Shown here: piece by piece, positions 23,535 through 32,418 of the stretch
How the letters are laid out: each line of letters opens with the position of its first letter
Numbering within the stretch: the first letter of the stretch is position 1
Source of the DNA: Thiotrichaceae bacterium
Lineage (GTDB): Bacteria > Pseudomonadota > Gammaproteobacteria > Thiotrichales > Thiotrichaceae
Assembly (NCBI GenBank): GCA_026989145.1
Contig: JALSJU010000096.1
Location: 1 to 47,367 of the forward strand
DNA length: 47,367 bases
Reading direction: 5' to 3'
Translations under genes and position numbers: made by a program
Notes under the pieces: model-generated
What the model saw: only the letters and a program-made list of their open reading frames with translations
What the model was told of the DNA's origin: nothing
Database searches by the model: none

Positions 23535-24166
23535 TCAAATCTTATTCCTCCCCTCTTCTTATAAAAAATATAGGCTTGCAAGATTACTTAACTGTTTGGC
23601 AAGCCATGCAAGATTTTACCCAAACACGTGATGAAAATACCGCTGATGAATTATGGATTGTCGAGCACCCTGCAGTCTACACGCAAGGGCGTAATGGCAA
23701 AGCCGAACATATTTTAAAACCCAATAATATACCTATTGTTAAAGTCGATAGAGGTGGCCAAGTCACTTACCACGCCCCAGGGCAAATTATTATTTATACC
23801 TTAATTGATTTGAAACGCCGTAAACTAGGTGTGCGTCGCTTAGTCACCCTGTTAGAAGATGCTATTATTTCACTACTTAAAGACTATCACATCGAAGCGC
23901 AAAATGACCCCAAAGCACCCGGCGTTTATGTAGCCAATAACAAGATTGCCGCACTGGGGTTGCGCGTTTCACGAGGTTGCACAACGCACGGTTTAAGCTT
24001 AAATGTAGATATGGATTTATCGCCGTTTAACGATATTAATCCTTGCGGCTATCAAGGCTTGCAGATAACTCAATGTAAAGATCTAGGTATTACTGAAAAA
24101 TTACCACATTTATCCAGTCAATTAGCCACCAAACTAAATAATCTAATCATAAAAGAGTCTGTATGA
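23522..24166 (+). CDS. lipB: Octanoyltransferase LipB
   Basis: It transfers octanoate from acyl carrier protein to lipoyl domains. The 214-aa protein has WIVEHPAVYTQGR, the RGGQVTYHAPGQIIIY motif, KIAALGLRVSRG with the catalytic Lys, and INPCGYQG with the nucleophile Cys. The start is probably the TTG at 23522, inside the end of ybeD; no ATG or GTG lies closer to the family start. lipA, which usually follows, is absent: a MITE begins 9 bases after the stop. Confidence 0.93.
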   Translation: MGALVKSYSSPLLIKNIGLQDYLTVWQAMQDFTQTRDENTADELWIVEHPAVYTQGRNGKAEHILKPNNIPIVKVDRGGQVTYHAPGQIIIYTLIDLKRRKLGVRRLVTLLEDAIISLLKDYHIEAQNDPKAPGVYVANNKIAALGLRVSRGCTTHGLSLNVDMDLSPFNDINPCGYQGLQITQCKDLGITEKLPHLSSQLATKLNNLIIKESV

Positions 24167-24174
24167 ACTTTTAT

Positions 24175-24326
24175 TAGAGACCTTTGCACGAGTCGGTGGC
24201 GAAAGAAAAACCGGGTGAAATTTTACTGATTGAGGCGGAAAGCGAAGCTAATAGCTAGTTTTTCAACGAAAAGCAGTGAAATTTTAACCATTTTTACTCG
24301 TCATCCGACTCGTGCAAAGGTCTCTA
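24175..24326. mobile_element. MITE-like element with perfect 22-bp terminal inverted repeats
   Basis: The ends 24175-24196 and 24305-24326 are perfect inverted copies beginning TAGAGACCTTTGCACG. The 108-bp core has no ORF but contains two copies of GTGAAATTTTA. The outermost TA on each side may be the target duplication, as for IS630/Tc1-type transposases, or part of the repeat. The element lies directly behind lipB and may have separated it from lipA. The parent transposase is not in the window. Confidence 0.8.
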
Positions 24327-24368
24327 TGAATACCTATCACTAGTCAAAAAAACTTTGAAAAAAACTGT

Positions 24369-26138
24369 TTAGCCAGGTTTCTCCCCCGCTTTAAACGGCA
24401 AGTATTGTGCCTTCCAGGCATTGTCTTCAATAAATTTTTCCATATTAAGTGACGCTATTCCTTGCCTACTTGCAGTCCCCTCTTTTATCGCTAACTCTAA
24501 TACGCGTTTAGTAATGAACATGCTAACAGACTGCAAATCAGAGATAGGCGGGTAAATCTGGCTTTTTTGCTTTGCGTTATGAATATAGTATTTTTCAGTA
24601 TACTCAGCCAACGCATAAGCAGACTCAATAATCATAGAATCAGTTATCTTGGTACATTCGCCCAACACACTGGCAAAACCTAAACCGGGGAAAATAAATG
24701 CATTATTACCTTGCCCAATTTTAAAACACTTTCCATCCATAATCACATCAGCGAATGGACTGCCTGATGCCACAATCGCATTACCTGTGCCAGCATTAGC
24801 ACACCATTGGTAGATATCTTCGGGAACAGCTTCTACATTTGAGGTGGGATTAGAAAGAGGAAAAATTATAGGCAGATTATTGTTTTTGGCCATCTCCTCA
24901 ATAACATTTTGGGTAAATAATCCAGAAACACCGGTTAGTCCCAATAAAATAGTCGGCTTAGCTTGATTGATAACCTCCATGAGTGATGGAACCTTACCTT
25001 CAACCTCCCAGTTTTCGTAACTTTCAGGAAACTGCATAATCGGTTCTTTGTACTCATCAGGACAAATACCTTCAATAACAAGACCAAACTCATCTAGAAT
25101 AAACATTTGCTTGCGTGCTTGTTCTCGCGTGAGCCCTTCACGCACCAACCCATCTTGAATAAGTTTTGCGACACCAACACCACCCGCTCCCGCGCCAACG
25201 ACAACTATTCGTTGCTCAACTAAAGGCTCCCCTTTAATTTTACAAGCACTCAAAAGACCTGATAATACGACAGCTCCGGTGCCTTGGATATCATCATTGA
25301 AACTTGCTAGTTTATCCTTGTATCGCTCTAAAACGGTAAAAGCAACATCTTTTGCAAAATCTTCCCATTGAATAATAGCTTTTGGCCAACGTTTTTTTAC
25401 CGCATCTACAAATTGATCGATAATCTTGAAATACGCATCACCAGTAAGGCGTTTCTCATGCTCCCCAAGATACCCCTCATCTTCAAGTAACTCTTGTCTA
25501 TCGGTACCCACGTCAAGGTTAACAGCCAATGTATTATAAGGGCTTAACCCACCCCCAGCAGTGTACAGTGCAAGTTTACCGATACTAATCGCTAGGCCAC
25601 CATGACCTTGGTCACCAATACCTAAGATTGCTGATGAGTCTGTTGCAACAATCATACGAACATCATTCCAAGGGTAGTTACCAACAATTGAATCTGCTCT
25701 GCAAATATTATTGGCTGTAAATGTTAAACCACGAGGTGAACGATAGAGCGAACTGTATTGCTGAACAGCTTTACCGACTGTAGGCGTATAAATAATAGGC
25801 ATCATCTCCTCTAAGTATTTGGAGATAAGTGCGTAAAACAATACCTCGTTACGCTCTTGAACTGCTCGTAAAAACTGATATTTAGCAATGTCAGATGCTT
25901 GACTGGTAAAGCCGACATAGAGTCTATTAACTTGATCTTTTAGCTTGACCACAACAGGAGGGAGAAGTCCTTCGAAGCCAAATTCAATACGTTCTTCCTC
26001 TGTAAAAGCAGTTCCTTTATTTAACGCTGTTAAGCGTAGTATTTCGATACCCCGTGAGTATATTTCAAGGTATTTTTGTTTATTATCATCTACTTTAAGA
26101 TCAAAAAAAGGGCTTAGAGTTGGCGTTCGATAAGTCAT
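24369..26138 (-). CDS. maeA: NAD-dependent malic enzyme
   Basis: It oxidatively decarboxylates malate to pyruvate. The 589-aa protein (the large malic enzyme subgroup of about 560 aa) has the catalytic IYTPTVGKAVQQYS, the NDDIQGTGAVVLSGL divalent-metal region, and the dinucleotide-binding IVVVGAGAGGVGVAKLI. The long-form architecture supports the SfcA/MaeA type; NAD rather than NADP preference is inferred from the subgroup. The start is ATG at 26138 with no strong ribosome binding site. It is transcribed alone. Confidence 0.92.
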   Translation of the reverse strand: MTYRTPTLSPFFDLKVDDNKQKYLEIYSRGIEILRLTALNKGTAFTEEERIEFGFEGLLPPVVVKLKDQVNRLYVGFTSQASDIAKYQFLRAVQERNEVLFYALISKYLEEMMPIIYTPTVGKAVQQYSSLYRSPRGLTFTANNICRADSIVGNYPWNDVRMIVATDSSAILGIGDQGHGGLAISIGKLALYTAGGGLSPYNTLAVNLDVGTDRQELLEDEGYLGEHEKRLTGDAYFKIIDQFVDAVKKRWPKAIIQWEDFAKDVAFTVLERYKDKLASFNDDIQGTGAVVLSGLLSACKIKGEPLVEQRIVVVGAGAGGVGVAKLIQDGLVREGLTREQARKQMFILDEFGLVIEGICPDEYKEPIMQFPESYENWEVEGKVPSLMEVINQAKPTILLGLTGVSGLFTQNVIEEMAKNNNLPIIFPLSNPTSNVEAVPEDIYQWCANAGTGNAIVASGSPFADVIMDGKCFKIGQGNNAFIFPGLGFASVLGECTKITDSMIIESAYALAEYTEKYYIHNAKQKSQIYPPISDLQSVSMFITKRVLELAIKEGTASRQGIASLNMEKFIEDNAWKAQYLPFKAGEKPG

Positions 26139-26238
26139 ATTTACTATCTGATAAATTATTAAGGTTACACTTAACTCTTTATAGAAGTATTCAAGGAAAA
26201 CACAAGCTAAATAACTATTAGAAATACGATAATAGTCG

Positions 26239-26261
26239 GGGGTTTGATTCTTCCCCCCCCC
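26239..26261. repeat. Poly-G/poly-C hairpin with a C9 tract between maeA and trmL
   Basis: GGGGG (at about 26238-26242) faces a run of nine C (26253-26261) across a short spacer in the divergent maeA/trmL region. The C9 run is long enough for slippage. It lies roughly 100 bp upstream of each start and may affect promoter spacing; this is inference. Confidence 0.4.
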
Positions 26262-26380
26262 TCCCTAAACAAATACTTGATTGTTATTCTATCCGGAGGC
26301 TATGGGCAAAGAGTCCACTTGAAGCCTAACAGTATTAAATTCATAATGAAGCATTAACTTACTCCCATATACGGCCAACC

Positions 26381-26845
26381 ATGTTTGAAATAGCCCTCTA
26401 CGAACCTGAAATACCGCCCAACACGGGTAATATTATGCGCTTATGTGCCAATACTGGCTGTCGTTTACATTTAATTCACCCTTTAGGTTTTAATCTGGAT
26501 GAAAAAAGTTTACGCCGTGCAGGCTTAGATTATCGGGATGCGGCGACAATTCACGAATATGACAACTTTGAGGCATTTAATGCTGCAATGAAAAATAAGA
26601 ACCTCTTCGCCTTAACCACTAAAGGATCAACAAACTACACTGAAATAAGTTTTAAGCAAGGTGATGTTTTGCTGTTTGGACCAGAAACGCGTGGTTTACC
26701 TGCTGAGGTTTTAGAGACGATTACTACACAAAATAAATTACGCTTACCAATGCTAGAAGATAGCCGCAGCCTCAATCTATCTAACACCGTCGCCATCGTC
26801 AGTTACGAAGCGTTACGCCAACAAAACTTTGCAGGCCTAGCTTAA
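26381..26845 (+). CDS. trmL: tRNA (cytidine/uridine-2'-O-)-methyltransferase TrmL
   Basis: A SPOUT-fold enzyme that 2'-O-methylates the wobble base 34 of two leucine tRNAs. The 154-aa protein has [25 protein letters not shown] at its start, [11 protein letters not shown] in the middle, and [19 protein letters not shown], which forms the trefoil knot SAM site. The length is standard. ribF starts 3 bases after its stop. Confidence 0.94.
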   Translation: MFEIALYEPEIPPNTGNIMRLCANTGCRLHLIHPLGFNLDEKSLRRAGLDYRDAATIHEYDNFEAFNAAMKNKNLFALTTKGSTNYTEISFKQGDVLLFGPETRGLPAEVLETITTQNKLRLPMLEDSRSLNLSNTVAIVSYEALRQQNFAGLA

Positions 26846-26848
26846 CAT

Positions 26849-27820
26849 ATGCGAATCATTCGAGGAATAAATGCTATTCAGCCGCAAACTCATTGCGTAG
26901 CCACAATCGGTAACTTTGATGGTTTGCATCTTGGGCATCAAAAAATCATTGCTAAACTTAAGAAGAAAGCACAGTCACTTGATTTACCCCTGACTGTTAT
27001 TAGCTTTGAACCACTCCCCGCAGAGTTCTTTATGCCCGAACCACCTGCACGAATATTTCCTATGCGGGATAAAATCCGCTTACTCAATCAGCTAGGCATT
27101 GATAATTATTTATGCCTAAAATTTGATAAAAGATTTTCCAGCATTTCCGCTGAGGATTTTATTCAGAGAACCCTACTAGAACAGTTAAAAGTAAAGTATC
27201 TAGCAGTAGGCGATGACTTTCGTTTTGGGTATAAACGCTCTGGAAATTTTGAGCTATTAAAAAAAATGGGGCGCCAAGCAGGAATGGAAGTTTCCGATGC
27301 ATCAACTTTCAAACAAAACAACCAACGCATCAGCAGTACGAGAATTCGAAAATACCTGCAACTTGGCGATATAGAACATGCCAATCAACTATTAGGGCAT
27401 CACTACCAACTTTCAGGAAGGGTACGCCATGGCGATAAACGCGGTAGAACCATTGGCTTCCCTACTTTGAATTTGCGTGTACCCAACAATATCGCCCCTG
27501 CACGTGGTGTTTATGCAGTGAAGGTGAAAGGTCTTTCTAACCAAAAGTCTGACCAACCGTTACTCGGGGTAGCAAATTTAGGTGCACGCCCCACCGTGAA
27601 TGGCACAGAAAACCGCTTAGAAACCCATCTATTTGATTTTACCGATGAAGCCTTTAGCGCCTATGGAAAGCATATCTGCGTTGAACTGGTTAGATTTATA
27701 AGGGCAGAAAAAAAGTTTGATGATTTTGAGGCTTTAAAAACACAGATTGTTACAGATGCAGATCAGGCTAAAGCTTTTTTAAAAGACGTCCACGAAAAAC
27801 ACGAAATTCACGAAAAATAA
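26849..27820 (+). CDS. ribF: Bifunctional riboflavin kinase / FAD synthetase
   Basis: It makes FMN and then FAD from riboflavin. The 323-aa protein has an N-terminal adenylyltransferase domain (TIGNFDGLHLGHQKII; SSTRIRKYLQLGDIEHANQLLG) and a C-terminal kinase domain (GDKRGRTIGFPTLNLRV; YGVxxLGxRPT-type LGVANLGARPTVNG). The last 12 residues, KDVHEKHEIHEK, are encoded by a copy of an intergenic repeat (27785-27819) that recurs twice downstream, so the C terminus appears extended by repeat insertion. In many relatives ribF is followed by ileS; here it is not. Confidence 0.94.
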   Translation: MRIIRGINAIQPQTHCVATIGNFDGLHLGHQKIIAKLKKKAQSLDLPLTVISFEPLPAEFFMPEPPARIFPMRDKIRLLNQLGIDNYLCLKFDKRFSSISAEDFIQRTLLEQLKVKYLAVGDDFRFGYKRSGNFELLKKMGRQAGMEVSDASTFKQNNQRISSTRIRKYLQLGDIEHANQLLGHHYQLSGRVRHGDKRGRTIGFPTLNLRVPNNIAPARGVYAVKVKGLSNQKSDQPLLGVANLGARPTVNGTENRLETHLFDFTDEAFSAYGKHICVELVRFIRAEKKFDDFEALKTQIVTDADQAKAFLKDVHEKHEIHEK

Positions 27821-28180
27821 AAAACGGTGAATATATGCCACAAGCAATAAAACTTTCAGATCAATTAATCGAAGATGCGAGAATTAATGGTAAGGCACAG
27901 CAGCAAATTGAATACTGGGCTAAAATTGGGAAAATAGCCTATGAAAACCCGATCTTCCATTATCTTTTATAAAAGGTACTTTAAATAGGAAAGAAATTGA
28001 AGCGGAAAGGTTTCTGAGTATCAATTCGGGTGAACTCTACAGTCAAAATATCTAACGTGATCTAAAGAAGCATTAATAATTAGAAGACATCCACGAAAAA
28101 CACAAAACTCTCGAAAAATATAAACTACCGAAATAATATTTCTTTTTTCGTGTTTTTTCGTGCCGTTCGTGGACTTCCTT
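27785..28180. repeat. Three copies of a CCACGAAAAACAC-type intergenic repeat
   Basis: Direct copies lie at 27785-27819 (inside the ribF 3' end) and 28086-28122; an inverted copy lies at about 28143-28176, touching the znuB stop. All contain CCACGAA and AACACGAA-like words. Copies two and three can form a large imperfect hairpin between the convergent transcription units and may serve as a bidirectional terminator. The ParD-like remnant lies between the direct copies. Confidence 0.6.
27835..28055 (+). pseudogene. Frameshifted ParD-like antitoxin remnant
   Basis: The ATG at 27835 opens a 45-codon frame (AIKLSDQLIEDARINGKA then QQQIEYWAKIGKIAYENP) typical of the ParD_like antitoxin family, ending at 27970-27972. 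At about 27950 the match jumps to another frame, which reads DLPLSFIKGTLNRKEIEAERFL to a stop at 28053-28055. Adding one base at about 27950 joins them into one protein of about 75 aa. Family members also have several more residues between GKA and QIEYW, so a small internal deletion is likely too. No toxin gene follows. It probably does not make a working antitoxin. Confidence 0.75.
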
Positions 28181-28181
28181 T

Positions 28182-28964
28182 TTATCCACGTGAACCCACA
28201 AGCTGGCTGATTAAAAACAAGCCCGAACTAGCCACAACAATTGACGGCCCCGCTGGTGTATCCCAAAGCATTGATGCACTTAAGCCAAGCATCACCGCAA
28301 TCATCCCAACCACTACTGAAAGTACTGCCATTCCTTCGGGCGTTGATGAGAATTTTCGCGCCGTGGCAGCGGGTATAATTAACAATGAGGTCACTAACAG
28401 CGCGCCAATAATCTTCATTGAAATAGCCACTAAGACTGCAATAAGCAAGGTGTAAAGTGCGCTAATTAAAGCTACGTTTACGCCTTCTACGCGGGCTAAT
28501 TCTTCATGCACGGTGAGTGATAGCAATGGTTTCCAAATAAAGGCTAACACGCCCAAAATCAGCACTACACCTGCACCTATCACCCATAAATCTTGCCAAC
28601 TTACCGATAGAATATCACCAAATAACAGCGCATTTAAGTCTACCCGCTTCTGTACAAAGCTCATTACAATTAACCCTAAAGACAAGGCGCTATGTGACAA
28701 GATGCCGAGCATGGTATCGCTGCCGAGTTGTTTTTTTCGTTGTGACAAAATCAGCAATACTGCCATCGTTATCGTGGTAATTAAAATACCGATATTGAAA
28801 TTAATAGATAACAAAAAACCTAGCGCAACGCCTAAAATAGCCGAGTGAGAAAGCGCATCGCCAAAATAAGCCATGCGCCGCCATAAAATAAAAACGCCTA
28901 ACGGCCCTGCAATTAATACTAACGCTAAGCCCGCCAATAGCGCTCGAAGAATAAAATCATCCAT
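28182..28964 (-). CDS. znuB: Zinc ABC transporter permease ZnuB
   Basis: Inner-membrane channel of the ZnuABC zinc importer, about 260 aa with seven to eight hydrophobic segments and the ABC-3 family signature (GPLGVFILWRRMAYFGDALSHSAILGVALG; LLVTSLLIIPAATAR). The ATG at 28964 is chosen because AAAGGA lies 8 bases upstream and it overlaps the znuC stop by 8 bases; an upstream ATG at 28997 adds 11 charged residues. It ends within an intergenic repeat. Confidence 0.93.
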   Translation of the reverse strand: MDDFILRALLAGLALVLIAGPLGVFILWRRMAYFGDALSHSAILGVALGFLLSINFNIGILITTITMAVLLILSQRKKQLGSDTMLGILSHSALSLGLIVMSFVQKRVDLNALLFGDILSVSWQDLWVIGAGVVLILGVLAFIWKPLLSLTVHEELARVEGVNVALISALYTLLIAVLVAISMKIIGALLVTSLLIIPAATARKFSSTPEGMAVLSVVVGMIAVMLGLSASMLWDTPAGPSIVVASSGLFLISQLVGSRG

Positions 28965-29787
28965 GCGGCGCATCCTTTTGTTCATCTGACGAGCCATTAT
29001 GCTCTGGATGCTTACAACTACCCGTTACTACATTACCCTGTAAATCATGACAGTGATCATGCTGATGCGTATAAACAGCCAAACCTGCCGCTGGCAAGTC
29101 ACCAAATAAACGCTGGTATTCTGGATGGTTACTGACATCATCCGGTTGACCACTGCAACAAATGTGTTGGTTTAAACACAGCACTTGATCGGTCTTTTGC
29201 ATCACCAAATGCAAGTCATGTGAAATCATTAATACGCCAAAACCATGCTTATCTTTAAGTGCAGATATTTTCTCATAAAGCTCTGCCTGCCCAATTACAT
29301 CAACGCCTTGAGCGGGTTCATCCAATATCAATAACTGTGGTTTTTGCAATAACGCGCGTGCTAACAAAACCCGCTGAAACTCACCGCCCGACAAACTAGT
29401 GATCGCTTGTTTATTCAGATGAACGACACCCGCTTCAGCCAGCGCGTCATTTACTTCATTATTATTTTTATGTTTTGCCAATGCTACAAAACGCTCAACG
29501 GTTAACGGCATTAGCTCGTTTATAGTTATTTTTTGTGGCACATAGCCAAGACGTAGTTTAGGTTTAAGCCAAACTTCACCTGCGTCAGGTGCTTGTAAAC
29601 CCAACAAAACACGAATTAAAGTCGATTTACCCGCTCCGTTTGGGCCAATCACAGTTAGTATTTTTCCAGCTTGCAATTCTAGGCTGACATCATGCAGAAT
29701 GCTCTTGCCTTGGAGGTTTAAGCTTATCTGCGTAAGAGAGGCCAACCGTTCTTTCGTAATCGTTTCTTTTGTAAGGGATGCAGACAT
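28957..29787 (-). CDS. znuC: Zinc ABC transporter ATPase ZnuC
   Basis: ATPase of the zinc importer, 276 aa: Walker A GPNGAGKSTL, signature LSGGEFQRVLLARALL, Walker B LLILDEPAQGVD, the H-loop SHDLHLVM, and a His/Cys-rich C terminus (HQHDHCHDLQGN, CKHPEHNG) common in ZnuC. Its ATG (29785-29787) overlaps the divergent znuA ATG (29786-29788) within CATG, so no intergenic space exists. The upstream AAGG is far from the ATG; a TTG at codon 15 is an alternative start. Confidence 0.92.
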   Translation of the reverse strand: MSASLTKETITKERLASLTQISLNLQGKSILHDVSLELQAGKILTVIGPNGAGKSTLIRVLLGLQAPDAGEVWLKPKLRLGYVPQKITINELMPLTVERFVALAKHKNNNEVNDALAEAGVVHLNKQAITSLSGGEFQRVLLARALLQKPQLLILDEPAQGVDVIGQAELYEKISALKDKHGFGVLMISHDLHLVMQKTDQVLCLNQHICCSGQPDDVSNHPEYQRLFGDLPAAGLAVYTHQHDHCHDLQGNVVTGSCKHPEHNGSSDEQKDAPHG

Positions 29788-30769
29788 GCGCCGTATTGTA
29801 CCTTTTTTCTTTATTATTATTCTATGTCTACTCGGCTTGTTTTTTATTTCGCAAAACCGAGGAGATTCACCTGAAAAAGGTTCCCCGCAGACATCAGATA
29901 AACTACAGGTTCTTAGTACGATTAAACCGATTCAAGCCTTAGTTTTAGCCATCGCAGGCGACCACGTTGAAAGCGCTCAACTTATCCCTGATTACGCCTC
30001 ACCTCATACCTATAGTTTTAAGCCCTCCGATATTTCACGCATAAAACAAGCGGATGTGATTTTTAGAATTGATGAAAACTTTGAGCGTTTGCTTAATCAT
30101 GCCTTTGATAATAAGTTAGCTAACACAGATATTATTTCTTTGGCAGATGATAAAAATATTCAGCTTTTAAATCATGTGGGTAAGCGGAATCATGGCGCTG
30201 CTAACACCGTAAAACCTAAATCCAAAAATGAACAACATAGCCACGATACGCACGATGAAAAAGATTTACATATCTGGACATCACCAAGAAATCTACAAAT
30301 ATTAGCGACTAATATTGCTACCACCCTGAGTAAATTAGACAGTAAAAACAAACAATTTTATGCAAGCAATCTCGCACATTTTAATCAACAACTCACCCAA
30401 CTAAAAAAAACAATTCAAGCTGAGTTAGCACCTGTAAAAACACAGCCCTATATTGTTTTTCACAACTCATGGCAGTACTTCGCAGAACAGTTTGGTTTAC
30501 AAAAACCAGTCATTGTTGATTTTCATGAGGTGGTTTCGGCGGGTAGTAAAAGCATTAACCGTATTCGCAAAAAAATTCGTAATGCAAACATCCGTTGTGT
30601 AATAAGTAGCCCAGGCGTAAAGGTTGAGCGGATTAAAGCAATTACTGAAGGGACTTTAGTCAACATTGAAACCATTGATATTTTAGGGGCTAACGTAGCC
30701 CTTAATAAAAATACCGTGTTTACGATACTGCAAAAAACAGGACAGAAGATAGCCCGTTGTTTGCACTAG
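29786..30769 (+). CDS. znuA: Zinc ABC transporter substrate-binding protein ZnuA
   Basis: Periplasmic zinc-binding protein of about 327 aa with an uncleaved or cleaved N-terminal hydrophobic segment (IVPFFFIIILCLLGLFF). Zinc ligands are suggested by His in YASPHTYSF, the His/Asp-rich loop around EQHSHDTHDEKDLHIW, and His in IVFHNSWQYFAEQFGL. The start at 29786 has AAGGGA about 8 bases upstream; an in-frame ATG at 29699 would run through znuC and lacks a leader. znuA is divergent from znuCB with overlapping start codons, so both promoters must lie inside the opposite coding region. Confidence 0.9.
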   Translation: MRRIVPFFFIIILCLLGLFFISQNRGDSPEKGSPQTSDKLQVLSTIKPIQALVLAIAGDHVESAQLIPDYASPHTYSFKPSDISRIKQADVIFRIDENFERLLNHAFDNKLANTDIISLADDKNIQLLNHVGKRNHGAANTVKPKSKNEQHSHDTHDEKDLHIWTSPRNLQILATNIATTLSKLDSKNKQFYASNLAHFNQQLTQLKKTIQAELAPVKTQPYIVFHNSWQYFAEQFGLQKPVIVDFHEVVSAGSKSINRIRKKIRNANIRCVISSPGVKVERIKAITEGTLVNIETIDILGANVALNKNTVFTILQKTGQKIARCLH

Positions 30770-30911
30770 GAGCTTGTCCGAGAACTAGAAACCTACTGCA
30801 AATTCCACAATCATCATAATTTGAGCTTATTGAAAACGGTAAAAAGTTGCCTCACCATTTGATATAACTGAATAAGTCAAAATTCAAGAGCGCCTTCATG
30901 CAGTATGCGGG

Positions 30912-31967
30912 CTAGGTCAGCATTGCTAATTTTTCTAAAAACACATCCATATCAGCATCTGTACCAATGGTTATGCGCAAATAACCCGCTATTCGAGGCG
31001 AATTAAAATAACGCACTAACACACCTGCTGCTTTTAAATCTAAATAGAGTTTTTCGGCATCGGCTTTATTCGGTTTGGCAAAAACGAAATTAGCTTGTGA
31101 GGGTAACACGCTAAAATCCATTTGCTCTAGCGCTTTGCTCACTTTGTCTCGTGTATTGATTATTTTTTGACAGGTCTCATCGAAATAAACTTTATCTTTT
31201 ATGGATGCGGTAGCACCTGCAATTGCAGCACGATCAAGCGGGTAGGAGTTAAACGAGTTTTTAACCCGCTCCAAACCATTAATTAAATCCGCTTGCCCCA
31301 TTGCAAAACCGACCCGTAAACCGGCTAATGAACGTGACTTAGAAAAGGTTTGGGTAATTAATAAATTAGGATATTTATTTATCAACGGCACAGCCGTTTC
31401 ACCACCAAAATCAATATAGGCTTCATCAATCACCACAACCACGTCCTGATTTGCCATTAATATTTTTTCAATATCCGCTAATGAAAGTGCAATGCCACTA
31501 GGTGCATTAGGGTTAGGAAAAATAATACCGCCGTTATCGGCTGCATAGTCTTGAGGGTTGATCGTAAAATCATCTGCCAACGGAATTCGTGTCGTTTCAA
31601 TATTAAACAAACCACAATAAGCAGGGTAAAAGCCGTAACTAATATCAGGAAAGAAAAGAGGCTTATCTTTTTTCAATAACGCCACAAAAGTATGCGCTAA
31701 AACCTCATCCGAACTATTTCCAACAAACACCTCTGACACATCCAAATCATAAAAATCAGCTACCGCTTGCTTTAAGCTTTTCGCCATTGGGTCAGGGTAC
31801 AAACGCATATCCTCATCCGCTGCTGCACGCATTGCATCAATCGCTTTGGGTGACGGTGGGTATGGATTCTCGTTAGTATTGAGCTTAATATACTGCTGGT
31901 TTTGCGGTTGCTCACCCGGCGTATACGGGTCTAGCTCGTGGGTGCGTTTGCTCCAAAATTTGCTCAT
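30912..31967 (-). CDS. hisC: Histidinol-phosphate aminotransferase
   Basis: PLP enzyme of histidine synthesis, 351 aa: LNTNENPYPPSP substrate loop, FVGNSSDEVL, NPNAPSG, DEAYIDFGG, and the Schiff-base Lys210 in QTFSKSRSLAGLRVGF. The length is typical. It stands alone and converges with znuA across a 142-base gap holding no clear feature. Confidence 0.93.
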   Translation of the reverse strand: MSKFWSKRTHELDPYTPGEQPQNQQYIKLNTNENPYPPSPKAIDAMRAAADEDMRLYPDPMAKSLKQAVADFYDLDVSEVFVGNSSDEVLAHTFVALLKKDKPLFFPDISYGFYPAYCGLFNIETTRIPLADDFTINPQDYAADNGGIIFPNPNAPSGIALSLADIEKILMANQDVVVVIDEAYIDFGGETAVPLINKYPNLLITQTFSKSRSLAGLRVGFAMGQADLINGLERVKNSFNSYPLDRAAIAGATASIKDKVYFDETCQKIINTRDKVSKALEQMDFSVLPSQANFVFAKPNKADAEKLYLDLKAAGVLVRYFNSPRIAGYLRITIGTDADMDVFLEKLAMLT

Positions 31968-32181
31968 GGTTATTTTTTTATACTATGACTAGGGTGAAAA
32001 CAAATATAACAGGATTAGCATAGAGGTTAAATGTAAAAAACCGTTAGAAATATCTAATAAGCGACTATAATTTAGAACTGAAAAAACAAAGCACTAAGCT
32101 CTTTGCTAGAAATTTTGAATAGTCAGACTAAACCCTGTACTATTAAACGCTTATTAGAACGCTGTTTGCTTAGGAGCCTTT

Positions 32182-32385
32182 ATGGACACACAATCTAACT
32201 CATTGCAAAATAAAGTGGATACGCTTGAATCAACCATTAAAAAACTCTTGATTCATTGTGAAACCGTCCAAAACAGCAATAAAGAATTAATGCTTGAGCG
32301 CTCTGAGCTATTAAATAAAAATGAAAAGGTTCGCACACAAATTGAAGGCATGGTTGAGCGCTTAAAATCAGCCGAGTCTTCATAA
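32182..32385 (+). CDS. Small coiled-coil protein, TIGR02449/ZapB-like
   Basis: A 67-aa protein that is one continuous coiled coil (NKVDTLESTIKKLLIHCETVQNSNKELMLER and on). Proteins of this family sit directly upstream of zapA in many gammaproteobacteria and resemble ZapB, a FtsZ-ring organiser. A good AGGAG ribosome binding site lies 7 bases before the ATG. zapA follows 33 bases later. Confidence 0.85.
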   Translation: MDTQSNSLQNKVDTLESTIKKLLIHCETVQNSNKELMLERSELLNKNEKVRTQIEGMVERLKSAESS

Positions 32386-32418
32386 GTCACCTAAACTTGA
32401 ACCCAAAGGACGTTAAGC

